Shown here: positions 56,921-64,000 of the stretch, piece by piece
Layout: every line of letters starts with the position of its first letter
Numbering within the stretch: the first letter of the stretch is position 1
Source: Litorilinea aerophila
GTDB lineage: Bacteria > Chloroflexota > Anaerolineae > Caldilineales > Caldilineaceae
Direction of reading: 5' to 3'
DNA length: 64,000 nucleotides
Assembly: GCF_006569185.2 (NCBI RefSeq)
Contig: NZ_VIGC02000024.1
Span: 1-64,000, forward strand
Position numbers and translations under genes: made by a program
The notes under the pieces: generated by a model
What the model was told of the DNA's origin: nothing
Seen by the model: only the letters and a program-made list of their open reading frames with translations
Database searches by the model: none

Positions 56921-59575
56921 TCACCGATGATCCTGGATCAACGCCGCCACCAGGCCGGTCCAGCCGGTCTGATGGCTGGCCCCTAGCCCCGCGCCGTTGT
57001 CTCCGTGAAAGTACTCATAAAACAGAATGGAATCTTTCCAGTGGGGGTCTTCCTGGAAGATCTGTTGCCCACCGTAGATGGGGCGATGGCCCTGATCATC
57101 CTGCAGGAAGAGGGAGATCAGGCGCCGGGCGAGATCCCCGGCTACCACGTCCAGGGTGGTCTTGCGGCCGGATCCGGTCGGATATTCCACGGTGAATCCA
57201 TCCCCGAAGTAGCGGTCATATTCCTGCAAGGCCCGGATCAGGAGGATGTTGAGGGGAAACCAAACAGGGCCTCGCCAGTTGGAGTTGCCGCCGAAGAGGC
57301 GGCTGCGGGACTCGGCCGGTTCGTAGGCGATGGTGAAGTGTTGTCCGCCCAAGTCCAGGGTGTACGGCCGTTGGTGTACTTTGGAAAGGGAGCGGATACC
57401 GTAGGGCGAGAGGAATTCGTCCTCGTCGAGCATGTAGCCCAGTACCCGCCGCAGCCTGTCCTCGGTCATCAGGGCCATCAGGCAATGGTGGCCCTCAGGC
57501 GCCCGAATGCAGGCCGTGGTCTGGGCAAACTGAGCTCGATGCTGCAGGAACCAGTTGGCCCGGCGGGCGAAGGTCGGCATGCGCGACATGAGGTTCGGCT
57601 CCAGGGTCGCCACGGCAATCAGGGGCATCAATCCCACCAGGGAGCGCACCCGCAAAGGACGTACGCTGTCATCGGGAAGATGGAGCGCGTCATAATAGAA
57701 TCCATCGGTATCATCCCACAGGGAGACGCCCCGACCGCCCAGGTGGTTCATGGCCGTGGCGATGCGCAGAAAGTGCTCGAAGAACTTGACAGCCGTGTCC
57801 TGATAGACCGGATTCTCCTGGGCCAACTCCAGCGCGATCTGCATCATCTGCAGGCTGAAGAAGCCCATCCACGCCGTGCCGTCGGCCTGGTCCACATGGC
57901 CGCCCAAAGGGTGCACAGTGCTGCGGTCGAAGAGGCTGATGTTGTCCAGCCCCAGGAAGCCACCCTGGAAGACGTTGCGACCGTCCGCATCTTTGCGGTT
58001 GACCCACCAGGTGAAGTTCAGAAGCAGCTTGTGGAAGATCCCTTCCAGGAAGGCCCGGTCGGGCTCTCCGTTCTGTTGGGCATCGATTCGGTAGACCTGC
58101 AGCGCGGCCCAGGCGTGCACCGGTGGATTGGCGTGATCACAGTCCCATTCGTAGGCGGGCAGCGCACCATTGGGGTGCATGTACCATTCCCGGGCCATCA
58201 GCGTCAGCTGACGTTTGGCGTAGTCTGGGTCGATCAGCGCCAGGGGGAGGCAGTGAAAAGACAGGTCCCAGGTGGCATACCAGGGGTACTCCCATTTGTC
58301 CGGCATGGAGATGACATCGAAATTGGTCAGATGCCCCCAGCCGTTGTTGCGTCCCTGCCAACGGGACGCTGGCGGGGGCGGCATGCCGGGGTCGCCCTGA
58401 AGCCATTGGAGGACATCGTAGTAGTAGAGCTGCTTAGTCCAGAGCAGGCCGGCGAAGGCCTGTCGCTGGATGCGGCGCTCTTCTTCATCCAGCTCCGGGG
58501 GGTGGATGGCCGCGTAGAAGGCGTCTGCCTCTTCCTGACGCCGGGCGAAAATCGGGTCGAACCCATCCAGCGGGTGGGATAGCTCTGCCGGGGCCAGGCG
58601 CAAGCGCAGCTGGACGGCCTTCCCCGGGCCAATTTCACGAGAGTAGAGGGCCGCTCCCTTGGTGCCCACGTTTTCGGGGTTCACGGCTGCAAGGTCGCCC
58701 TCCACCAGGTAGCGGTGAAAGGCGTCTTTGACATACGGGCAAGGATTCGGGCTTTCAAAAAGGCGTTCTCGATTGGTTTCGTTCTCGGTGAAGAGGAGTT
58801 GATCCGCATCCTCCGCGTAGAGCCAGTAGACACCCGCCTCCGGGTGGTCGGCCCGGACCCGGGCCACGCTCTGGCTACGTCCCACAAGATGGAGCCGCGG
58901 TCTCTGGGGGGTATTGTCCATAGGACCCCTGGGATAACCCCAGCTCCACGTATTGCGAAACCAGAGGGTAGGCAACAGATGGAGCGTGGCGGCTTCGGGG
59001 CCCCGGTTGTGGGCGGTGATGCGGATGAGAATATCGTTCTCATCTGCCTTGGCGTACTCCACGAAAATGTCGAAGTAGCGGTTTTCAGCGAAGACGCCTG
59101 TGTCCAGCAGCTCGTACTCGAAGTCGTCCAGGCCGCGCCGCGCGTTTTCCGCCACCAGCTCGGCGTAGGGGAAGGCTGCCTGGGGGTACTTGTAGAGCAT
59201 CTGCATGTACGAATGGGTGGGCGTGTTGTCCAGGTAGAAGTAATATTCCTTGACATCCTCCCCGTGATTGCCCTCGGCATTGGTCAGGCCGAAGAGCCGC
59301 TCCTTGAGGATCGGGTCCCGGCCATTCCAGAGGGCCAGGGCAAAGCAGAGCCACTGGTTCCGGTCGCTGATACCCGCCAGACCGTCTTCGTTCCATCGGT
59401 ACGCGCGGCTGCGGGCGTGGTCGTGGGGAAAATAGGTCCAGGCTTCGCCATCAGGGCTGTAGTCCTCCCGCACGGTGCCCCAGGCCCGCTCGCTCAGGTA
59501 GGGGCCCCAGTTGCGCCAGTTGGCCCGTCGCTCCCGATGGGCCAGCAGACGCTGGTGTTCAGCAGTGTTGGACAT
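56921..59575 (-). CDS. GH63-like (MGH1 domain) glycosidase
   Basis: A large cytoplasmic glycosidase of 884 residues from ATG 59575. The first about 350 residues are beta-rich ([37 protein letters not shown]), and the rest is an alpha/alpha-barrel with [39 protein letters not shown] and [19 protein letters not shown]. This order matches the GH63/mannosylglycerate-hydrolase-like proteins, which act on glucosylated or mannosylated small molecules. No signal peptide. It is convergent with vapC, only 2 bases apart. The substrate is not known. Confidence 0.85.
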   Translation of the reverse strand: MSNTAEHQRLLAHRERRANWRNWGPYLSERAWGTVREDYSPDGEAWTYFPHDHARSRAYRWNEDGLAGISDRNQWLCFALALWNGRDPILKERLFGLTNAEGNHGEDVKEYYFYLDNTPTHSYMQMLYKYPQAAFPYAELVAENARRGLDDFEYELLDTGVFAENRYFDIFVEYAKADENDILIRITAHNRGPEAATLHLLPTLWFRNTWSWGYPRGPMDNTPQRPRLHLVGRSQSVARVRADHPEAGVYWLYAEDADQLLFTENETNRERLFESPNPCPYVKDAFHRYLVEGDLAAVNPENVGTKGAALYSREIGPGKAVQLRLRLAPAELSHPLDGFDPIFARRQEEADAFYAAIHPPELDEEERRIQRQAFAGLLWTKQLYYYDVLQWLQGDPGMPPPPASRWQGRNNGWGHLTNFDVISMPDKWEYPWYATWDLSFHCLPLALIDPDYAKRQLTLMAREWYMHPNGALPAYEWDCDHANPPVHAWAALQVYRIDAQQNGEPDRAFLEGIFHKLLLNFTWWVNRKDADGRNVFQGGFLGLDNISLFDRSTVHPLGGHVDQADGTAWMGFFSLQMMQIALELAQENPVYQDTAVKFFEHFLRIATAMNHLGGRGVSLWDDTDGFYYDALHLPDDSVRPLRVRSLVGLMPLIAVATLEPNLMSRMPTFARRANWFLQHRAQFAQTTACIRAPEGHHCLMALMTEDRLRRVLGYMLDEDEFLSPYGIRSLSKVHQRPYTLDLGGQHFTIAYEPAESRSRLFGGNSNWRGPVWFPLNILLIRALQEYDRYFGDGFTVEYPTGSGRKTTLDVVAGDLARRLISLFLQDDQGHRPIYGGQQIFQEDPHWKDSILFYEYFHGDNGAGLGASHQTGWTGLVAALIQDHR

Positions 59576-59709
59576 GGGCTTCATTCCCTTCGCGCATCCT
59601 GTTCCCACGGATTGTTCCCCAGGACCACGCCCACAGCGCTCACTCGGGTTAAAGATCCTGGAGCTGTGGGATGATATCCAGCCCCCAGGCCGATGCTATG
59701 CCGTCGGGG

Positions 59710-60153
59710 TTATCGATTGACCCACCAGGCATAGACCAGCCCGGCAATACCCCCGTAGATCAGATGGCCCACCAGGCTCATCATGTTGGAGCTGGTGAAG
59801 GCGTTGCCGAACTGGGGGCCCATGCCCATCATGATGGGCATGATCAGCAGCGGGCCCAACACCCACCAGACCAGGCCGTAGAGCAGACCCCAGCCCAGGC
59901 CGGCGCCATAGGTGCTGCTCATGCGGCCGAAGATCACGCCAAACGACGCGCCGATGAGCGCGCTGATCACCATGTGCACCAGGAAGCCCACCACGGCGGA
60001 GCTGCTGCCTACCATGCCGGCGATCATGGGGAGCGCACCCATCATGCCCATCATCATGCCGAAGACGATCCCCCCGGCCAGGCCGCCAATCACACCGGCG
60101 ACAGCTTGCTGTGTGAAGTCGGATGTCTGTCCCTGGAAAGTCGATTGAGTCAT
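59710..60153 (-). CDS. Small membrane protein, single copy of a YGxxWW module
   Basis: A 147-residue protein with four predicted membrane helices and GGAGG before the ATG. Landmarks are AVAGVIGGLAGGIVFGMM, VISALIGASFGVIFGR, GWGLLYGLVWWVLGPLLIMP and SLVGHLIYGGIAGLVYAWW. The neighbouring gene encodes three copies of the same module and a further gene fuses it to an NADH dehydrogenase. No function is known to me for this family. The run of Met and Gly residues (GMMMGMMG, MMSLVG) is notable. Confidence 0.75.
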   Translation of the reverse strand: MTQSTFQGQTSDFTQQAVAGVIGGLAGGIVFGMMMGMMGALPMIAGMVGSSSAVVGFLVHMVISALIGASFGVIFGRMSSTYGAGLGWGLLYGLVWWVLGPLLIMPIMMGMGPQFGNAFTSSNMMSLVGHLIYGGIAGLVYAWWVNR

Positions 60154-60279
60154 TGGAATCCTCCGTTCTGTACTAAGCTTTTGAGTGAGCCGACAATGAT
60201 GAGTATGGACGACGTCCGCGCTTTGGACTGTAACCAGCCCTACCTCACGATCATGGCTTCCAGTTGGGACCATCTACCC

Positions 60280-61731
60280 TCATCCGGCCAGCAGCAATGG
60301 CAGGATCACGCCCATTCCCAGGGCAAAGGCCCACAGAGCCGGCACCGGTGTGTCGGTCCGGGATGCCGGCTGTTGCTCCGTTCTGGGGCGGGGGGGCACC
60401 CTGTGCCGCTGGATCAAATGGTGGGAGAGCAGGCCGGTGGCACCGCCATAGGCCAGGTGGCCCACCAGAGAGGGATAGGCAGCCAGGCCCGCAGCCAGGG
60501 TCCACTGGACAGACCCGCCCAGCAAGATGGGCATCAGGGTCAGTGGACCAAGAACCCACCAGGTGAAGCCATAGAGCAGGCCCCAGGTCATGCTGTCGCC
60601 GTAGGTTGCGCCTTCTCGCCAGAAGAGCAGGCCATAGCTGGCGCCGATGACGGTGCTGATGGCCATGTGCACCAGGAAACCGACTGCCGGAGCAGATTGG
60701 CCGATCAAGCTGGCGACCTGGGGCAATGTGCCGGTTTCCACCATGATCAGGGAAAAGAGCAGGCCGCCGGCCACGCTGCCGGCCGCTCCAATGGCCAGCG
60801 CGCGCAGGCTGCGCGTCCCCGGGCCCTCTGGATCCCGGTAGAGTGGATCGGACTCGGTGAAGAGCAACCGCACCAGGCGGTCGATGGCCGCATAGATCAC
60901 GCCCAGCAACACGCCGTAGACCAGGTGGCCAACCAGGGAGCCGAAACTCTGCTGCACAGCGGCGAGGCTCCAATCGACCCCTGACCCCGACCACCAGGGA
61001 AGCAAGGTCAATCCCCCCGCGATCCACCAGATGAAGCCGTAGGTGATACCCCAGGCTATGCTGGCCCCCAGACCTCTGACGTCGGGGCGAAAGAGCAGCC
61101 CGTAGCTCGCCCCAATGATCACGCTGATCAGAAAATGCAAAGAACGCCCCGTCTCGGGCGACTGGGAGCCTACCAGCCCGGCAATCAGCGGAAACATGCC
61201 CACCTGGGCCATCCAGGCCCCAAAGGCCAACCCGCCAATCCAACCGGCTATCCCTCCCATGAGGGCCGAACCCACGGAGGCACGCAGGCCCCGGGCCATG
61301 GCCGGAAAACCCTTCCAGCTCAACCAGGTAGCCGACCCTGTATAGAACAGACCCACAAGCCCACCATAGTAGAGGATGAAGTGGAGCAAGAGGGGAAGCA
61401 TAGCGCGTGCAAATTCCGGTCCCGGCTGCGGTGTTCCTGGGAACGGTTCACCTCCTGGGAAATGCCAGCCTGCGGCTCCCAGCATCGGCAGGATGAGAAG
61501 CCAGCCAAAGAACCCATAGGCCACTCCCCAGATCAGGCCGGCACCGGGGCCGCGTGCCCGGCGGCCAAAGAGAAGGGCAAACGTCACGCCGCTGGTGATG
61601 CCCAGAAGCAACTGGGTTGAAGGCGGCGGCTGAAGCCCGTCAACTCGCGGGACCGCCAACCCACACAGAGCGGCCAGCAGACCCGCTCCTGCGCCACGCC
61701 AGAGTCTGCCCACCATGGGTGAAAGATACAT
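60280..61731 (-). CDS. Membrane protein with three tandem YGxxWW modules
   Basis: A 483-residue membrane protein formed by three repeats of the module seen alone in the next gene: about residues 5-135 (most divergent, GVAYGFFGWLLILP), 145-285 (GITYGFIWWIAGGLTLLP, SLVGHLVYGVLLGVIYA) and 305-440 (GLLYGFTWWVLGPLTLMP, SLVGHLAYGGATGLLS), plus a last hydrophobic tail (LWAFALGMGVILPLLLAG). Each module has about four helices. It lies 126 bases upstream of the single-module gene and 77 bases after the fused NADH dehydrogenase gene. Function unknown; the layout suggests duplication and fusion of the single unit. Confidence 0.75.
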   Translation of the reverse strand: MYLSPMVGRLWRGAGAGLLAALCGLAVPRVDGLQPPPSTQLLLGITSGVTFALLFGRRARGPGAGLIWGVAYGFFGWLLILPMLGAAGWHFPGGEPFPGTPQPGPEFARAMLPLLLHFILYYGGLVGLFYTGSATWLSWKGFPAMARGLRASVGSALMGGIAGWIGGLAFGAWMAQVGMFPLIAGLVGSQSPETGRSLHFLISVIIGASYGLLFRPDVRGLGASIAWGITYGFIWWIAGGLTLLPWWSGSGVDWSLAAVQQSFGSLVGHLVYGVLLGVIYAAIDRLVRLLFTESDPLYRDPEGPGTRSLRALAIGAAGSVAGGLLFSLIMVETGTLPQVASLIGQSAPAVGFLVHMAISTVIGASYGLLFWREGATYGDSMTWGLLYGFTWWVLGPLTLMPILLGGSVQWTLAAGLAAYPSLVGHLAYGGATGLLSHHLIQRHRVPPRPRTEQQPASRTDTPVPALWAFALGMGVILPLLLAG

Positions 61732-61808
61732 TCGCTCTCCCTTCCAGCGATGGTTTTGCTGCCGCTTTCTGCGTTTTTCCGCTTCGGTGCGTTTTTCTTG
61801 GGGGGGAG

Positions 61809-63596
61809 CTATTTTTCTGCCCGGCGATTTTCAGCGGGCGCCGCCAATGTTGCGCTCGCCGGCCGCAGGTGCGCCCCCGGGATGGTGGCCAGCTCCACGA
61901 TATCACGGGGGAAGAACAGGTCCACCAGCCAATCCAGGCTGACCCGGAATTTTTTCTGCAGGGTGGGCAGCTTGGCCAGGTAGATACCGCGCCACAGCCA
62001 CCAGGCCAGCATCCCGGCAAAGCAGATTCCGTAGAGCTCTGCGCACGCGGTCTGATGGCCCAGCACAGCCAGCGCACCCACATTGCGGTGGGCAAATGTT
62101 TTGGGCGGCCGACCGTGGAGGGTGGCCCAGATGTTGTAAGCCAGCACTGCGGCGGCCCGGGTGGCGTGTTGGGCCGTGGGGGGCGCGATTTCACCCGTGG
62201 CCCGATTGGGGATGGCGGCGCAGTCCCCTACGGCCCATAGGCCAGGATGCCCAGGCACGGCCAGGGTGCTGTCCGTCTGGATGCGTCCCCTGGGATCCGT
62301 CTTCAGTTTCAGCGTGGCCACCAAGGGGTTGGCCCGATTGCCCGCCGTCCAGATCAACGTCTGAGCGGGGAATCCCTCCCCGCTCTCCAACATCACATAT
62401 CCCGCCGTCGCCGTCGTCACCCGGCTGTGCAGTTTCACAATGACCCCCCGCTCTGTCAGCTTGCGCCGGGCAAACTCCGCCAGGGCAGGACTCAGTTCCG
62501 GCAGAAGGCGCTCTCGGGAATGGACCAGGTAGAGGGAGATTTCCTCGGGCAGGATGTTGGGGTAAAAGCGTAGGGCGCCGCGGACGAAATCGTTGAGCGC
62601 GCCGGCCAGTTCGACACCGGCAAACCCCCCACCGGCCACCATGAAGGTTAACAGCGCCCGGCGCATGGCCGAATCCGGCGTGGCGTCCGCCCGTTCCATC
62701 TGTTCGATGATGTGGTCGCGCAGGCGGATGGCATCCCCTAGGCTCTTGAAGGGAAAGGCGTGCCGCTCCACAGAGTGGTTGCCAAAAAAATCTGGCACCG
62801 CGCCCACGGCCAGCACCAGGTGGTGATAGGAAAGAGAAACGAGTTGGGGAGCCGTTCCCGCGGCCAACTTCACCTCCCGATGCGCCAGATCCACCTGATG
62901 GATGCGCGCCTGAATGAGCCGGGTGCGTCGGAAAAAGGTCCGGAGCGGGGTGCTGATGTGTTGGGGCTCCACACTGCCGCCTACCACTTCCGAGAGCATC
63001 GGGGTAAACAGCAGGTAGTTGGTCTCGCTGACCAGGACAATTTCCGTCCCCTCGTCGTCTCGCAGGAGATGTTCCAGTTGCCGGGCCACGGTCACGCCGG
63101 CAAACCCGCCCCCCAGGATAACGATGCGGCGGGCCGTCGGCTTTCGGATGGGCGGGATGGATTCCGCCGCGGCCTGTTGGCGCCACCGCAGCAGTGGAGG
63201 GAGCGTCAGGGCCATCCAGATTCCCTGGCCTATGGCCGAGATCAAAGCCGGCAGGGCATCAGCCGCTGCCTGGACATGCCATCGAGGAGGGTGCCCCCCG
63301 GCCAGGGGAATGACGACCAGGGCAATCAGCAGCCACCAGATCACTCCATAGACCAGGCTCGCCATGAGGCGGTCGGGCATGTCGGCCGAGTATTCCTTTC
63401 CCCACAGTTGGAGGTAGATCACGCCGAAAAGGGCGTTCAGCACGAAAAATGTCACCAGGTCGATCTCGGCAAGACGTTCCCCGGGGGTCTGGATCACAAC
63501 CTGAGCCGGCTGGATACCCACAAGCGTAGCAACCAGCAGGCCTCCAGCCACGCCTGCGCTGGCTGCCATCAACGGCCGACTCCACCTTGACATCAT
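61809..63596 (-). CDS. NDH-2-like NADH dehydrogenase with N-terminal membrane module
   Basis: A 595-residue protein. Residues about 1-145 are membrane-embedded and resemble the YGxxWW module of the next two genes (ASLVYGVIWWLLIALVVIP, ALISAIGQGIWMALTL). Residues 155-570 form an NDH-2 flavoprotein: FAD motif RIVILGGGFAGVTVARQLE, NAD motif FMVAGGGFAGVELAGALND, and LWAVGDCAAIPN. It thus carries its own membrane anchor in place of, or in addition to, the usual C-terminal amphipathic helix. Standard NDH-2 enzymes (about 400-450 residues) lack this module. It is the second gene of the cluster on the minus strand. Confidence 0.85.
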   Translation of the reverse strand: MMSRWSRPLMAASAGVAGGLLVATLVGIQPAQVVIQTPGERLAEIDLVTFFVLNALFGVIYLQLWGKEYSADMPDRLMASLVYGVIWWLLIALVVIPLAGGHPPRWHVQAAADALPALISAIGQGIWMALTLPPLLRWRQQAAAESIPPIRKPTARRIVILGGGFAGVTVARQLEHLLRDDEGTEIVLVSETNYLLFTPMLSEVVGGSVEPQHISTPLRTFFRRTRLIQARIHQVDLAHREVKLAAGTAPQLVSLSYHHLVLAVGAVPDFFGNHSVERHAFPFKSLGDAIRLRDHIIEQMERADATPDSAMRRALLTFMVAGGGFAGVELAGALNDFVRGALRFYPNILPEEISLYLVHSRERLLPELSPALAEFARRKLTERGVIVKLHSRVTTATAGYVMLESGEGFPAQTLIWTAGNRANPLVATLKLKTDPRGRIQTDSTLAVPGHPGLWAVGDCAAIPNRATGEIAPPTAQHATRAAAVLAYNIWATLHGRPPKTFAHRNVGALAVLGHQTACAELYGICFAGMLAWWLWRGIYLAKLPTLQKKFRVSLDWLVDLFFPRDIVELATIPGAHLRPASATLAAPAENRRAEK

Positions 63597-63626
63597 CGAT
63601 GAGCCTCCCTGTCGGAAAGGGTCCGG

Positions 63627-63986
63627 CTAAGTCGGGTGCACAGAAATGGCAGCAGAGCGGTCGGCTGCATTGACGCCCTGCATGATTTGCGCGGCTTCTG
63701 GCGCCCGTTCGGGATGGACCAGGACCTGGAGGAAGATACGTCCATGATGGACACCTTCGTTGTACAGGTACTGATCCTCCTCTGCGATGCTGAGTCCGAT
63801 CAATAGCCCTATCATGGCCAGGATACCCATACCGACAAGGGCGCCACCTGCAACATACGGGGCAAGTCGGAGAATGAAAGCCGCCAGGGAAGCGACACCC
63901 CCGTCGATCCAGGCCAGGGCTGCCAGACCTACCCCTGTACCCAGGAGGGCGCCCAGGGTCAGGCCCAACAGCACGGCGGCCAGCAT
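63627..63986 (-). CDS. Gly-rich membrane protein with stress-protein-like tail
   Basis: Residues 1-66 hold two Gly/Ala/Leu-rich hydrophobic segments (LLGLTLGALLGTGVGLAALA, GGALVGMGILAMIGLLIGL). The tail (EDQYLYNEGVHHGRIFLQVL, ERAPEAAQIMQGV) resembles the C-terminal part of YflT/DUF1269-type general stress proteins. ATG 63986 is the first start, but the frame is open to the window edge, so the true start may lie beyond. It is 30 bases upstream of the fused NADH dehydrogenase gene and probably in its operon. Confidence 0.6.
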   Translation of the reverse strand: MLAAVLLGLTLGALLGTGVGLAALAWIDGGVASLAAFILRLAPYVAGGALVGMGILAMIGLLIGLSIAEEDQYLYNEGVHHGRIFLQVLVHPERAPEAAQIMQGVNAADRSAAISVHPT

Positions 63987-64000
63987 AGTCTCAAAAATCG

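Overview
The window is GC-rich bacterial chromosome (about two thirds G+C in genes) with dense gene packing and almost no mobile DNA. Several features point to a heterotrophic, sugar-scavenging member of the Chloroflexota, most like the Caldilineae. These are the repeated CUT1-type sugar ABC importers that lack their own ATPases, the Tat-type lipoprotein binding proteins, the GH51 and GH63-like glycosidases, the LacI and GntR regulators, and the tandem intergenic hairpin repeats. The lineage call is inference from gene content; no rRNA or tRNA gene is visible.

Layout. 0-9 kb: an orphan sugar-binding lipoprotein, the YchF ATPase, a large CehA/McbA-type metallohydrolase, an ECF-like sigma factor with a small membrane partner behind a clear promoter, a membrane protein of unknown role, and leucyl aminopeptidase. 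9-14.7 kb (minus strand): an aminotransferase, a four-carbon acid sugar kinase, an enolase paralogue with two altered active-site positions, and an APH-type kinase. 14.7-21.4 kb (minus): a sugar operon (GntR regulator, SIS-domain protein, binding protein, two permeases, FGGY kinase) with a DasR/NagR-like operator at its head. 21.4-25.8 kb: intergenic hairpin repeats, a MazG-like pyrophosphohydrolase, and a convergent, overlapping pair of signalling genes (hybrid histidine kinase and an HTH-ATPase-receiver protein). 25.8-30.8 kb (plus): a sugar importer followed by a cytoplasmic sulfatase. 30.9-41.7 kb: a LacI regulator divergent from a five-gene oligopeptide-type importer and two GH51 arabinofuranosidases, which reads as an arabino-oligosaccharide uptake and degradation locus. 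41.7-48.1 kb (minus): a five-gene catabolic operon (two-domain VOC dioxygenase, aminotransferase, 2-hydroxyacid dehydrogenase, amidase, ThDP enzyme). 48.3-54.1 kb: a MaoC-like hydratase, a third sugar importer (minus), and a divergent DXR-like/SAF oxidoreductase. 54.1-57 kb: a PIN-domain remnant, a DUF488 protein, an NDH-2-like flavoprotein and a VapBC module with its own operator. 56.9-64 kb (minus): a GH63-like glycosidase and a cluster of membrane proteins.

The most unusual region is 59.7-63.6 kb. One membrane module of about 130 residues, with a YGxxWW signature, appears once as a free-standing protein, three times in tandem in the next protein, and once more fused to the N terminus of an NDH-2-like NADH dehydrogenase. 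The other leading leads are the altered enolase paralogue (12.3-13.6 kb), the HTH-ATPase-receiver protein (24.4-25.7 kb), and the well-formed operators upstream of the GntR, LacI and VapB genes.
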